Of a stretch of 64,000 bases of DNA, positions 25,032 through 33,076 are shown piece by piece. The DNA comes from Salipiger sp. H15. GTDB taxonomy: Bacteria; Pseudomonadota; Alphaproteobacteria; Rhodobacterales; Rhodobacteraceae. The stretch spans positions 1,993,501 through 2,057,500 of the forward strand of contig NZ_CP123384.1 in assembly GCF_040409955.1 (NCBI RefSeq). The letters are read 5' to 3'. Numbering within the stretch: position 1 is the stretch's first letter; every line of letters starts with the position of its first letter. Both the position numbers and the translations under genes were made by a program. The notes below the pieces were generated by a model, which was given only the letters and a program-made list of their open reading frames with translations, searched no databases and was not told the DNA's origin.

Positions 25032-26327
25032 TCAGTCCGCGAAGGGGTCGGTGACGAGGATGGTGTCGTCGCGCTCGGGCGAGGTCGAGAGCAGCGCCAC
25101 CGGGCAGCCGATCAGTTCCTCGATGCGGCGCACGTATTTCACCGCCGCGCCGGGCAGGTCGTTCCAGCTGCGCGCGCCCTCGGTCGACTCGGACCAGCCT
25201 TCCATCTCCTCGTAGACCGGCACGCAGCGCTGCTGCTCCTCGGTCGCGATGGGCAGGTGGTCGAGCATCTGGCCGTCGAGCTCGTAGCCGGTGCAGATCC
25301 TGATGGTCTCGAACCCGTCCAGCACGTCGAGCTTGGTCAGCGAGATGCCGTTGACGCCCGAGGTCACGCAGGTCTGGCGCACCAGCACCGCGTCGAACCA
25401 GCCGCAGCGGCGCTTGCGCCCGGTCACGGTGCCGAACTCGCGGCCGCGCTCGCCGAGGCGCTGGCCGTCCGCGTCGAGCAGCTCGGTCGGGAAGGGACCT
25501 TCGCCGACGCGGGTGGTGTAGGCCTTGACGATGCCGAGCACGAAGTCGATCGCGCCCGGGCCCATGCCGGTGCCGGTGGCCGCCTGGCCGGCGATCACGT
25601 TCGACGAGGTCACGAAGGGATAGGTGCCGAAGTCGATGTCGAGCAGCGCGCCCTGGGCACCCTCGAAGAGGATGCGCTTGCCGGCGCGGCGCTTCTCGTT
25701 CAGCACCTTCCAGACCGGTCCGGCGTATTCGAGGATCTTCGGCGCGATCTCGGTCAGCGCGGCGAGCAGCGCCTCGCGGTCGACCGGCTCGAGGCCGAGG
25801 CCGCGGCGCAGCGCGTCATGGTGCAGCAGCGCGCGGTCGACGCGGGTCGCGAGGGTCGCCGGATCGGCGAGGTCGGCGACGCGCACCGAGCGGCGGCCGA
25901 CCTTGTCCTCGTAGGCCGGGCCGATGCCGCGGCCGGTGGTGCCGATCTTGGTGCCGGCGCTGGCCGCTTCCTCGCGGGCGCGGTCGAGCTCGCCGTGGAT
26001 CGGCAGGATCAGCGGGGTGTTCTCGGCGATCATCAGCGTCTCGGGGGTAATCTCGACACCCTGCGAGCGGATCGCGTCGATCTCCTTCACCAGGTGCCAC
26101 GGGTCGAGCACGACGCCGTTGCCGATCACCGACAGCTTGCCGCCACGCACGACGCCGGAAGGCAGGGCGTTCAGCTTGAACACCTTGCCGTCGATGACGA
26201 GCGTATGGCCTGCATTGTGGCCCCCTTGGAAGCGCGCGACCACGTCAGCCCGCTCCGAGAGCCAGTCCACGATCTTGCCCTTGCCTTCGTCGCCCCACTG
26301 GGCGCCCACGACGACCACGTTTGCCAT
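25032..26327 (-). CDS. purA: Adenylosuccinate synthetase
   Basis: A 431-residue GTP-dependent enzyme that makes adenylosuccinate from IMP and aspartate, the first committed step to AMP. Motifs: [21 protein letters not shown] (P-loop type GDEGKGK with the catalytic Asp), [42 protein letters not shown] and the late [11 protein letters not shown]. The SD AGGTGAG lies just before ATG. DUF2842 is directly downstream. Confidence 0.97.
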   Translation of the reverse strand: MANVVVVGAQWGDEGKGKIVDWLSERADVVARFQGGHNAGHTLVIDGKVFKLNALPSGVVRGGKLSVIGNGVVLDPWHLVKEIDAIRSQGVEITPETLMIAENTPLILPIHGELDRAREEAASAGTKIGTTGRGIGPAYEDKVGRRSVRVADLADPATLATRVDRALLHHDALRRGLGLEPVDREALLAALTEIAPKILEYAGPVWKVLNEKRRAGKRILFEGAQGALLDIDFGTYPFVTSSNVIAGQAATGTGMGPGAIDFVLGIVKAYTTRVGEGPFPTELLDADGQRLGERGREFGTVTGRKRRCGWFDAVLVRQTCVTSGVNGISLTKLDVLDGFETIRICTGYELDGQMLDHLPIATEEQQRCVPVYEEMEGWSESTEGARSWNDLPGAAVKYVRRIEELIGCPVALLSTSPERDDTILVTDPFAD

Positions 26328-26464
26328 TTCTCACCTGTCCTTTTCCGGCGGATCAAACGGGCACCGTATAGATCCCCCCGCGCGCGGTTGAAACCATCAA
26401 ATTCGCGCGGGGCGGCGGGAGGCGGCAAGAATCCGGGCGGAAGGCGCTCGTGGCCGGGGTGGAG

Positions 26465-26530
26465 GAGGGGGCGCTGCCCCCTCTTGGCCTGCGGCCAATT
26501 CACCCCCGACGTATTTGGAAAGAGAAGAAG
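26465..26530 (+). repeat. Dispersed two-hairpin intergenic element, copy 2
   Basis: Hairpin A GAGGGGGC-GCT-GCCCCCTC (26465-26483), hairpin B TTGGCC-TGC-GGCCAA (26484-26498), TTCACCCCCG and the tail GTATTTGGAAAGAGAAGAAG (26511-26530). Same order as copy 1, which lies in the opposite orientation. It fills much of the 228-bp gap between purA and the AEC carrier gene. Confidence 0.8.
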
Positions 26531-26555
26531 GGGCGGCGGAGCGGCTTCTTCCGGC

Positions 26556-27485
26556 TCAGGGCAGGACGTGCAGCCATGCCCAGGTGGTGAGGATGCACAT
26601 GCCCGTGGCCAGCAGCACCGAGGAGGCGGCGACGCGCTTGGCGCGGCCGTAGAGGTTGGCGAAGACATAGGCGTTCACCCCCGGCGCCACCGAGGCGGTG
26701 ATCACCGCCGAGCGGAAGGCGTCGGTGGGCAGGGCGAAGGCATTGGCGAGCCCGTAGGTGATCAGCGGGTGCAGCCCCAGCGAGAGCGCGCAGACGAAGA
26801 GGATGGTGCGCAGGTCGCCCTCGGGCCGGTAGCGGAAGAGCACGCCGCCGAGCGCGAAGAGCGCCGCCGGCAGCGCGGTGCGGGTGATCAGCCCCAGCGC
26901 CTCGGTCACCGGGCCCGGCAGTTCCACCGAGAGGAAGTTGAAGAGGATGCCGATGCTGATGCCGATGACCATCGGCGTGCGGAAGAGCGAGCGCAGGATG
27001 GTCAGCGGCAGGCGGCGCAGCTCGGTGCCGCGGGCGCGGGCGATCTCCATCGCGGTGATGCCGATGGCGTAGCAGAGCGGCGAGTGCATCGCGATGATCG
27101 CGTAGTTGCCGTTCAGCGCGTCGGCGCCATAGGCCTGCTCGGTGATCGGCAGGCCGATCAGCAGCGAGTTGGAGAAGAGGCCGCAGAAGCCGATGACCAC
27201 GCTGTCCTCCCAGTCGCGACCGAAGATCCAGCGCGCGCCGAGCAGGCCGACGACGAAGCCCGCGATCGCCCCGGCGTAGAAGGAGAAGAGCAGGTCGAAG
27301 CGGAAATACTCGCCGAGGTCGAGCTTCCACATCGCCTGGAACAGCAGGCAGGGCACGGCCACCGCCTGGGTGAAGCCCATGAGCCCGTCGATCGCGTTGT
27401 CGGTGAGCAGCTTGCGCCAGCCCGCGAGATAGCCCGCGCCGATGACGATGAAGACGGGGAGGATGACGTCGAGGAGGGCCTGCAT
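26556..27485 (-). CDS. AEC-family (auxin efflux carrier) transporter
   Basis: A 309-residue membrane protein with about ten helices and the typical AEC start (LDVILPVFIVIGAGYLAGW) and centre (FGVL-like half-repeats, GLPITEQAYGADA). Bacterial AEC proteins carry dicarboxylates such as malonate or malate, or other small acids; the substrate is not inferable. The start is ATG at 27485, without a strong SD. It is on the same strand as tatD/MBL and purA, separated by about 110 and 228 bp, so it may be its own unit. Confidence 0.88.
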   Translation of the reverse strand: MQALLDVILPVFIVIGAGYLAGWRKLLTDNAIDGLMGFTQAVAVPCLLFQAMWKLDLGEYFRFDLLFSFYAGAIAGFVVGLLGARWIFGRDWEDSVVIGFCGLFSNSLLIGLPITEQAYGADALNGNYAIIAMHSPLCYAIGITAMEIARARGTELRRLPLTILRSLFRTPMVIGISIGILFNFLSVELPGPVTEALGLITRTALPAALFALGGVLFRYRPEGDLRTILFVCALSLGLHPLITYGLANAFALPTDAFRSAVITASVAPGVNAYVFANLYGRAKRVAASSVLLATGMCILTTWAWLHVLP

Positions 27486-27595
27486 GGGGAAGCTTTCAGC
27501 GCGCGCGCCGGGGCGCGCGGCGCCTTTGGCGGGCAGGTCGGGGGAGGAGGGAGGCCGGGACGTGCCCGGGGAGTGGATCCGTGCTGCGCCTCTCC

Positions 27596-28399
27596 TCAGA
27601 GCGCATAGCGCAGGACCATCCCGTCATAGGCCGGCTCGATGTGATCCGCGGTCTCGGCCCGCAGCGTCTCGTAGTCGAGGTCGATGTGCATGTTGGTCAG
27701 CACCGCGTGGCGCGGCGCGGCCCGCCCGATCCATTCGAGCGCGAGCGCGAGATGCGCGTGGGTCGGGTGCGGGGTGCGGCGCAGCGCGTCGACGATGAAG
27801 CAGTCGAGGCCCTGCAACTGCGCCCAGGCCTCCTCGGGGATGCGCACCACGTCGGGCATGTAGACCAGATCCGCGACGCGGAAGCCGAGCGCGTCGATGC
27901 TGCCGTGATCCACCTTGATCGGGGTGAACTCGATCGGCCCGCCCGCGCCCTCGATGGTGAAGGGGTCGCGGCCGATGCCGTGCAGGTCGAAGATCGGCGG
28001 GTAGGGACTGCCCTCGGGCTGCACGAAGGCGTAGCCGAAGCGCGAGATAAGGTCGTTCTGCGTGTCGCCATCGGCCCAGACCGGCAGGCGCGAGCCGCGG
28101 TTGAAGACGACCTGGCGCAGGTCGTCGAGCCCGTTGGTGTGATCGGCGTGGGAATGGGTCCAGATCGCCGCGTCGAGCGTGCCGATGCCGGCGTCCAGCA
28201 GCTGGGCGCGCATGTCGGGCGAGGTGTCGATCAGCACCCGGGTGATCCCGTCGCCGGTCTCGCGCTCGACCAGCACCGAGCAGCGGCGGCGGGTGTTCTT
28301 CGGGTTGGCCGGGTCGCAGTCTCCCCAGTGCCCGCCGAGCCGCGGCACGCCGCCGGAAGAGCCGCAGCCGAGGATGGTGAAGCGCAGCTCGCCGCTCAT
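27596..28399 (-). CDS. MBL-fold metallohydrolase (PhnP-like)
   Basis: A 267-residue metallo-beta-lactamase-fold hydrolase. It starts MSGELRFTILGCGSSGGVPR and carries the metal site HSHADHTNGLDDLR (HxHxDH), a later VDHGSIDALGFR, and the final metal His in LTNMHIDLDY. Similar proteins include PhnP phosphodiesterases (5-phosphoribosyl 1,2-cyclic phosphate) and other cyclic-phosphate hydrolases, but no phn genes are here. Its ATG overlaps the tatD stop by 4 bases, indicating coupled translation in a tatD-MBL operon common in alphaproteobacteria. Confidence 0.9.
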   Translation of the reverse strand: MSGELRFTILGCGSSGGVPRLGGHWGDCDPANPKNTRRRCSVLVERETGDGITRVLIDTSPDMRAQLLDAGIGTLDAAIWTHSHADHTNGLDDLRQVVFNRGSRLPVWADGDTQNDLISRFGYAFVQPEGSPYPPIFDLHGIGRDPFTIEGAGGPIEFTPIKVDHGSIDALGFRVADLVYMPDVVRIPEEAWAQLQGLDCFIVDALRRTPHPTHAHLALALEWIGRAAPRHAVLTNMHIDLDYETLRAETADHIEPAYDGMVLRYAL

Positions 28400-29217
28400 T
28401 CGGCGGGGCTCCGGACGGCGGAGGGGGTCCATGCGGCGGCCTTGGCGAAGAGCCGCTCGAAGTTGGCCTCCGTCGCGGCGGCGAACGCCTCGAGGCTCAG
28501 CCCGAAGGTCTCGGCGCCGACCTTGGCGGTGTGCACCGTGTAGCCCGGCTCGTTGCGCTTGCCGCGGTAGGGCGGCGGCGCGAGGTAGGGGCTGTCGGTC
28601 TCGAGCAGGATGCGCTCGAGCGGGGTGGCGGCGAAGATGTCGCGCAGCTCCTGCGACTTGGGGAAGGCGGCGATGCCGGACATCGACAGGTAGAAGCCGC
28701 AATCGAGCGCCGCGCGCGCCAGCTCGGCCGAGGAGCTGAAGCAATGCATGACGCAATTGTAGGGCCGGCGCCTGTAGCCCTCGGTCAGGATGCGGGCCAT
28801 GTCCTCGTCGGCGGCGCGCGCATGGATGATCAGCGGCAGGCCGGTCTCCTGCGCCGCCTCGATGTGGATGCCGAGCGAGGCCTTCTGCACTTCGGCGCTT
28901 TCCGCCGTGTAGTGGTAGTCGAGCCCGGTCTCGCCGATGCCGACGAACTTGGGGTGCTGCGACAGCGCGACGAGCTGGTCGACCGAGGTCGCGGGCTCCT
29001 CGGCGGCGCTCATCGGGTGCACGCCGAAGGTGTAGAAGACCGGATCGTTGGCCTCGGCGATGGCGCGGACCTTGGGCTCGTTGGCGATGCGCGTGCAGAT
29101 GGTGACCATGCGGTGCACCCCGGCCTCGAGCGCGCGGGCGATGACCTCGGGGCGCTCGTCGTCGAAATCGGGGAAGTCGAGGTGGCAGTGGCTGTCGGTG
29201 ATCAGGGGCGTGGTCAT
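28396..29217 (-). CDS. tatD: TatD-family metal-dependent hydrolase (DNase)
   Basis: A 273-residue TIM-barrel hydrolase of the TatD/YcfH family. Metal ligands and motifs: DSHCHLDFPDF, GETGLDYHY, HARAADED, MHCFSS and ETDSPYLAPPPYRG. Family members are 3'-5' exonucleases or deoxyribonucleases linked to DNA repair and clearance. The MBL hydrolase gene follows with ATGA overlap. In many relatives holB and tmk lie upstream; here tatD borders a 3.3-kb gene-poor stretch instead. Confidence 0.93.
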   Translation of the reverse strand: MTTPLITDSHCHLDFPDFDDERPEVIARALEAGVHRMVTICTRIANEPKVRAIAEANDPVFYTFGVHPMSAAEEPATSVDQLVALSQHPKFVGIGETGLDYHYTAESAEVQKASLGIHIEAAQETGLPLIIHARAADEDMARILTEGYRRRPYNCVMHCFSSSAELARAALDCGFYLSMSGIAAFPKSQELRDIFAATPLERILLETDSPYLAPPPYRGKRNEPGYTVHTAKVGAETFGLSLEAFAAATEANFERLFAKAAAWTPSAVRSPAE

Positions 29218-30289
29218 GCGTAAGTCCTTTGCGCGCAGGTATCAGACATGCGCGGGGCAGGGTCAAGGCGGGGCCGCGCGCGGCGGGCGCGATCGGCGCG
29301 GTTGCCGGATGGATGGGCAGATGGGAGGCAGGGGCGGGGCGTACGGCGGATGGCCGCGGTTCCGGCCGGCGGCTGTGCTGCGCCTCTTCTGGAGTTGCCG
29401 AAAGGCGCCGGGGGCTTTCGCTGCAGGGCGCCGCGCCCGGCGTTGCTGGCCGATTTCTGCCGCCGGTGCGGAGAGCGGGGGCGTGCCCGGCGGCGATCCG
29501 GATGTGGAGCGTTGTGAGAGCCCTTGTTGCCGCCTTGTCCAGCCCTGAGTGTCTGCGGCGGGATATGCGCAGGGCTGGGGGGCATTGAAGTTGTTTCGGA
29601 GAGCGGGTCAGGGAATGACCCTGCGCAATCCAATAGAGCCCGCCCGGCCGGCAAATGAATGGCTGTGTGGAAGTCTCGTGAACCCGGACGGCCCACCGAA
29701 CACTGGAATTTCCTCGGGCGGTTCCAAATATATTCGCGCTGCCGGATTTATATTACCCGTTTCGGGGATATTAGGGAATGGATAGCGATCCCGAGTTGGA
29801 AATCGGTAGCTGCTCCTGAATGCACAGCGTATTCCGGAGGGCTTCTAGGGCTCCGGATCAATTCCGCGCGGGAGAAAAATCACAAGAGGGGGCCGGGTTG
29901 AGTGAGTCCCGGCCCCGCTCCCCGGCCGGATATCGGCGCGTGGACCTTCCAGCGTGAAATGGTTCTTGCGCTTGAAGGTGTCGACATATTCCCCGAGGTC
30001 GTCTTTTGCGTAAGGCATTCCCTTCCAATTATCCGACTGAACCCGCGGGGTGCCCGATATCGCGCCGTTGCCTCCGGAACCTATGGGGCGGGGGCATCGC
30101 AAATCTCACCTCGTTCCGCTCCCCGGTTGGGAAGGGGCCGCCGTGACGATGCCATGGAGCCACCCCGAGCAGACCGTCAGCGGATCACGCGTGCTGACCC
30201 GCCCTCCGGAGCCGGTTCGTCCTGTCTTCGCTGCGCCTCCGCCGTCTCGCTCGTCCCGCCCGACGGGAAGCAGTCCCGCGGCTCGGGCG
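29218..30289. other. Gene-poor stretch upstream of tatD
   Basis: More than 1 kb with no gene I can support. It contains hairpins at 29605-29621 (GGGTCA/TGACCC) and 29889-29916, an AT-richer segment near 29690-29870, and a leftward 57-codon frame (29845-30018, starting MPYAKDDLGEYVDTF) with protein-like composition but a badly spaced SD, which could be a gene remnant. Open frames on the other strand are Arg/Gly/Ser-rich and lack start signals. Confidence 0.5.
29889..29916 (-). terminator. Hairpin GGGGCCGGG / CCCGGCCCC, possible leftward terminator
   Basis: Perfect 9-bp stem with a 10-base loop. A TTTTT run lies about 10 bases beyond the stem in the leftward direction, so termination would be inefficient or the hairpin serves another role. 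Confidence 0.4.
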
Positions 30290-30574
30290 TCACCTCGAAG
30301 ACCAGGACCTCGGCGGCGACCAGCGCATCTGGCGCTGGCTGCCGGCCTCCTGCGAGTGGCAGAGCCGGGCGAGCGTGCCGATTCGCCCGCCGGCTGCGAG
30401 GGCGACCGGGACCGAGCTGACACCGGCCAGTATTTCCAGGGTTGCGAGAATGGCATTGTTCGCTTCGAGCGCGGCGAAGAAGCAGACTGCGGGGAGTGAA
30501 AATCCGATTAGGGCAATGCAGCTGTAAAAGCGCTGCCACAGCTTCAGTGCTGCGAGGGATTGATCGTAAAACAT
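30290..30574 (-). CDS. Small membrane protein, possibly frameshifted
   Basis: A 94-codon frame starting MFYDQSLAALKLWQRFY after GGGGAT (5 bases before ATG). It has two hydrophobic segments: FYSCIALIGFSLPAVCFFAA and ILATLEILAGVSSVPVALAA. The last 25 residues turn Arg/Ser/Trp-rich, unlike a genuine C-terminus, while the adjacent frame from about 30345 down to 30177 has family-like codon use and a natural-looking acidic tail (ALVAAEVLVFEVTPEPRDCF, then ending SARVIR). So either a real one-base frameshift or a sequence error splits one gene of about 130 codons. I do not recognise the family. Confidence 0.5.
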   Translation of the reverse strand: MFYDQSLAALKLWQRFYSCIALIGFSLPAVCFFAALEANNAILATLEILAGVSSVPVALAAGGRIGTLARLCHSQEAGSQRQMRWSPPRSWSSR

Positions 30575-31096
30575 GGGTATCCCCAAGAATGCCGATTTGG
30601 GAGATTTTGGCGTAACAAAAATCAAAAAATGGTGGCGTCCAGATTGTGGAGCGATCCGCCGAACTTGGAAAAATAACTTCTGCATGTCTTGCAAGGAGTG
30701 AATACCATGAATTAACCCTTCTCACAAGTCGGCTTGTTTGTTGACTAAAATCTACCGCTTCGGGTTTTTCCGTATTTGCAGGAAGCATCACTTGGGTGAG
30801 CGGGGATCGGCGCCAAGAACTGACAGGCAGTCGCGGAAACGGACGCCAAGGCGGTTGCATCGGTGCGCGGCCATGTTTCTGCGTATCAGGGGCGCCCGCA
30901 ATGGCGCGGCAAGGCAGCAAGTGAGCGACTGCGTTTCAGTCGACCAGTCTTCTTTTCGCCACCTCGCGGGGTGGGTTCGATCTCTCGCGAAAGCGAGTTT
31001 CTGGTCGCGGCGCGCTTGTCGGGCAGCTCCCTGCCTCGGTCCTGGGCACGTTGCTGCGGCGCAACGGCGCGGTTGGGTCTGAAACAGTGATATGAA
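30575..31096. other. Non-coding stretch between the membrane-protein and peptide genes
   Basis: About 520 bases, locally AT-rich (30600-30780). A two-codon frame ATG-AAT-TAA follows an AAGGAG on the + strand near 30692-30715, which is probably chance. No gene is supported. Confidence 0.5.
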
Positions 31097-31125
31097 TTGG
31101 CAGCTGACCTTACGTGAGGTATGAT
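31097..31125 (+). promoter_or_regulatory. Sigma70-type promoter for the 67-residue peptide gene
   Basis: TTGGCA (31097-31102) and TATGAT (31120-31125) with exactly 17 bases between them, close to TTGACA/TATAAT consensus. The expected start of transcription is near 31132, giving a leader of about 25 bases to the ATG. Confidence 0.75.
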
Positions 31126-31156
31126 CGGTCCTGTTGAAACAAGGAGGTTTTCAATC

Positions 31157-31360
31157 ATGTCAGACAAAGGACTTCCCGAGGATTCGGTTGAATCTCCGGG
31201 GCGGAGGGAACTTCTTGGCAAGGCGGGAAAATACGCAGCGGTTACCCCCCTCGCCGTGACGGTCCTCCTGTCGACTTCCATGAAGGCTGATGCAGGCGGC
31301 ATCTTCTGCTCGGGCGGTAGGAAGCACGGGCACAAGTACAAGGCGTTCCGCAAGCACTGA
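31157..31360 (+). CDS. Small pre-peptide with Tat-like signal and basic C-terminus
   Basis: A 67-residue protein. The SD is ideal (AAGGAGG at 31141-31147, 9 bases before ATG) and a good promoter lies upstream. Residues 1-14 are polar and acidic (MSDKGLPEDSVESP). RRELLGK at 16-22 resembles a twin-arginine motif. AAVTPLAVTVLLSTS (27-41) is the hydrophobic core, and MKADA (42-46) offers a signal-peptidase site. The remaining 21 residues begin GGIFCSGGRK and are extremely rich in Lys, Arg and His, with one Cys. It could be an exported cationic peptide or a peptide precursor. I do not recognise a named family, and no modification or export genes lie alongside. Confidence 0.8.
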   Translation: MSDKGLPEDSVESPGRRELLGKAGKYAAVTPLAVTVLLSTSMKADAGGIFCSGGRKHGHKYKAFRKH

Positions 31361-31563
31361 TTACACAGTCTTTGCCACGTCTCCGCAGAAGTCTGGCTGA
31401 GTTTTTGTATTTGTTTGATAATTTGTTCTCAAATTTGCGGAGAGTCGGACGGGACGCTGACCCGGCAGGCTTTTCCACCATCCTCCGATGACACTGTCGG
31501 GTGAGTTCGCTTTCAGAGCACACATGGGCTGACGCGATATTGCGCGTCATCCCGGGCAAGAGA

Positions 31564-31597
31564 GGTGCCGCGGCGCAGGTCGCGGCACCATCTTTTT
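31564..31597 (+). terminator. Strong rightward terminator after the peptide gene
   Basis: Perfect 9-bp stem GGTGCCGCG / CGCGGCACC with 8-base loop followed by ATCTTTTTGC, 204 bases after the 67-codon gene. It insulates mraZ from upstream transcription. Confidence 0.9.
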
Positions 31598-31913
31598 GCG
31601 AGCGCCTCCGAAACATCCGCCCTGGGCCCGGCTCGGCGGGCAACCTCTTTCCTGCACGGCCTGCCGAGGCGCGGCGATGCCTGGTTCCACCAGGCCAATC
31701 GGGGAAGTAACGTCATCCGAAAGCCCCATCGATCGGCCCGAGCTCGATCCCGCCCGCCCGCCGGGCCGGCCGCGCGCGCCAGCTGCCCGAACGGAATAGC
31801 GGGCCTCAAGCGCGCCGCCCGCCGCCTCCTTCCCGAAATGCTTCCGCTCAGTTCGCTCGTAATCCCCTGTAAACTCGGCTGTCCCTCTCCAGCAGTGCAG
31901 GCCCGGGGCCGGC

Positions 31914-31963
31914 ATGGGACTGGATGGGATGGGACTTCATGGGCGCCATGGGAAACCATGGGA
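31914..31963 (+). promoter_or_regulatory. Array of six ATGGG repeats with about 10-bp period (MraZ-box-like)
   Basis: TGGG begins at 31915, 31925, 31930, 31940, 31949 and 31959, so five of the six are spaced 9-10 bases apart, most as ATGGGA. MraZ is known to bind direct TGGG[A/G] repeats spaced about 10 bp upstream of its own gene. This array is about 600 bp from mraZ, farther than usual. Confidence 0.55.
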
Positions 31964-32106
31964 CGAGCTTGGCTCGCCGCGATGTGGCCGCCTGGGCGCA
32001 GCGCGCCGGGGCTGGCGAAACCGGGCGGATTCAAGGCTTGATGCGACCCGCCGGGCGTGAGACATGCTCACGAACCCGCGATTCCGCCCCCTTGTCGAAA
32101 ATTTTT

Positions 32107-32122
32107 TTGGGATTTCGTGGAA
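32107..32122 (+). promoter_or_regulatory. TGGGATTTCGTGGAA, MraZ-box-like pair
   Basis: TGGGA at 32108 and TGGAA at 32118, 10 bases apart, in an AT-rich context typical of alphaproteobacterial MraZ boxes. Nearly the same 15-mer occurs inverted at 32277-32292. Confidence 0.55.
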
Positions 32123-32142
32123 TTTTTTCCGTCACGGCAGCG

Positions 32143-32185
32143 TTACCACATCTTGTGACAGATGGGTTCCCGCTTACCACATCTT
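32143..32185. repeat. Direct repeat TTACCACATCTT, two copies 31 bp apart
   Basis: Copies at 32143-32154 and 32174-32185, both followed within one base by GTGA. An inverted partial copy AAGATGT lies at 32211. It looks like a regulator site in the mraZ upstream region; the factor is unknown. Confidence 0.45.
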
Positions 32186-32276
32186 CGTGATTTCACGTGT
32201 GATGAGCCTCAAGATGTTGTTCCACAGGGGTCTGGGGCGCAACATGCAGGGGGATTCTCCCTCAAATTTCTATTGC

Positions 32277-32292
32277 TTCCCATGAAATCCCA
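32277..32292 (-). promoter_or_regulatory. Inverted MraZ-box-like pair
   Basis: Read leftward it is TGGGATTTCATGGGAA (two TGGGA units 10 bases apart), differing from the 32107-32122 copy at two positions. It lies about 265 bp before the mraZ start. Confidence 0.5.
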
Positions 32293-32554
32293 TGACATAC
32301 CGTTAATCACGACGAAGGGACGGGATACGGGGCAACAAACGACCCCATCAGAACATCCCAGAAAATAAAACGAGCAGGTTCATACAGGCACCCGCCCTTC
32401 GTCTGAAATGAAGAATCCAGCGCGTGGGCGAGCAGACATCCCCCCAGGTGGCACGCGCAGCTGGACCAGCCCGCAAAGCGGGTCAAGGCGGCGGGTTGAT
32501 CGGTGGCAGCAGATCAACCCGCCGTATTTCGTTTCGGGGGTGAGAGTAGGGACA

Positions 32555-33073
32555 GTGGGCCGCAGGCTGAGGTTCAGAGGCGAGAGCCGCAACAAGGTGG
32601 ATGGCAAGGGACGGGTCTCGATCCCGGCCTCGTTCCGCCGCGTGCTCGAAGCCGGCGACCCGGACTGGACCGACGGGCTGAACCCGAACTTCGTGATCGT
32701 CTACGGCGATCACCGCCGCCAGTATCTCGAATGCTACACGATCGAGGAGATGGAGGCCGTCGAGGATCGCATCTCGGCGATGAAGCGCGGCTCGCAGAAG
32801 CGCCGCCTTCTGGAGCGTCTCTTCTCGACCCAATCCGTCACCACCAGCGTTGATGAAACCGGGCGCATCGTGCTTCCGGCCAAGCTGCGTGATAAGATCG
32901 GCCTCGAGGACTGGGCCTATTTCGCCTCCAACGTCGACACCTTCCAGATCTGGAAGCCCGAGACCTTCGAAGAGGTGGAACTGGCCGGGACCGAGGAATT
33001 CCTCGACGAGATGCCGGAGGACTTCGATCCTCTGCAGCTGCTCGACGAGGACGACGAAACCGAGGAGGCCTGA
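32555..33073 (+). CDS. mraZ: Transcriptional regulator MraZ
   Basis: A 172-residue DNA-binding protein with two SpoVT-AbrB-like MraZ domains: GESRNKVDGKGRVSIPASFR (about residues 7-27) and QSVTTSVDETGRIVLPAKLR (about 90-110). An acidic tail ends LLDEDDETEEA. It represses the dcw cluster by binding repeated boxes upstream of its own gene. The GTG at 32555 (VGRRLRFRGES) is chosen because relatives begin MGRRF..; AGGGA lies just upstream. A second GTG at 32540 is an alternative. It is the first gene of the dcw cluster, 3 bases before rsmH. Confidence 0.94.
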   Translation: MGRRLRFRGESRNKVDGKGRVSIPASFRRVLEAGDPDWTDGLNPNFVIVYGDHRRQYLECYTIEEMEAVEDRISAMKRGSQKRRLLERLFSTQSVTTSVDETGRIVLPAKLRDKIGLEDWAYFASNVDTFQIWKPETFEEVELAGTEEFLDEMPEDFDPLQLLDEDDETEEA

Positions 33074-33076
33074 GCC

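Larger units (their letters stand above)
31361..32554. other. Long upstream region of mraZ
   Basis: About 1.2 kb without a supportable protein gene. It contains a small palindrome (TGACGCG-N6-CGCGTCA, 31530-31549), a strong rightward terminator (31564-31597), three groups of TGGGA-type repeats (31914-31963, 32107-32122, 32277-32292), a 12-bp direct repeat (32143 and 32174), and an AT-rich segment at 32090-32360. It probably includes the promoter and operator of mraZ and a long leader. Open frames here are Arg/Pro/Ser-rich shadows without SD sites. Confidence 0.6.

Noticed and set aside
27596..29266. A single long leftward frame that could suggest a fused 556-residue protein
   Set aside because: Its first half is an Arg/Pro/His-rich shadow of tatD; the real MBL hydrolase starts at 28399 with MSGELRFTILGCG and ATGA overlap with tatD.
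29845..30018. Leftward 57-codon frame starting MPYAKDDLGEYVDTF
   Set aside because: The front is protein-like, but the SD is only 2 bases from ATG and the frame runs through a hairpin; it may be a remnant, and I do not call it a gene.
30692..30715. AAGGAG followed by ATG-AAT-TAA on the + strand
   Set aside because: A two-codon frame with an SD could be a leader start-stop, but nothing downstream is regulated by it; chance is likely.
30960..31010. GGGTTCGATCTC resembling a tRNA T-loop
   Set aside because: No acceptor, D or anticodon stem can be built around it; no tRNA was found in the window.
30738..31082. Rightward 114-codon frame before the peptide gene
   Set aside because: Arg/Ala/Cys-rich composition, no SD, and the good promoter at 31097 lies after it.
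31513..32041. Overlapping frames of about 160 codons on both strands
   Set aside because: Pro/Arg/Ser-rich, no SD, and they cross the terminator at 31564 and the TGGGA array; typical GC-rich shadows.
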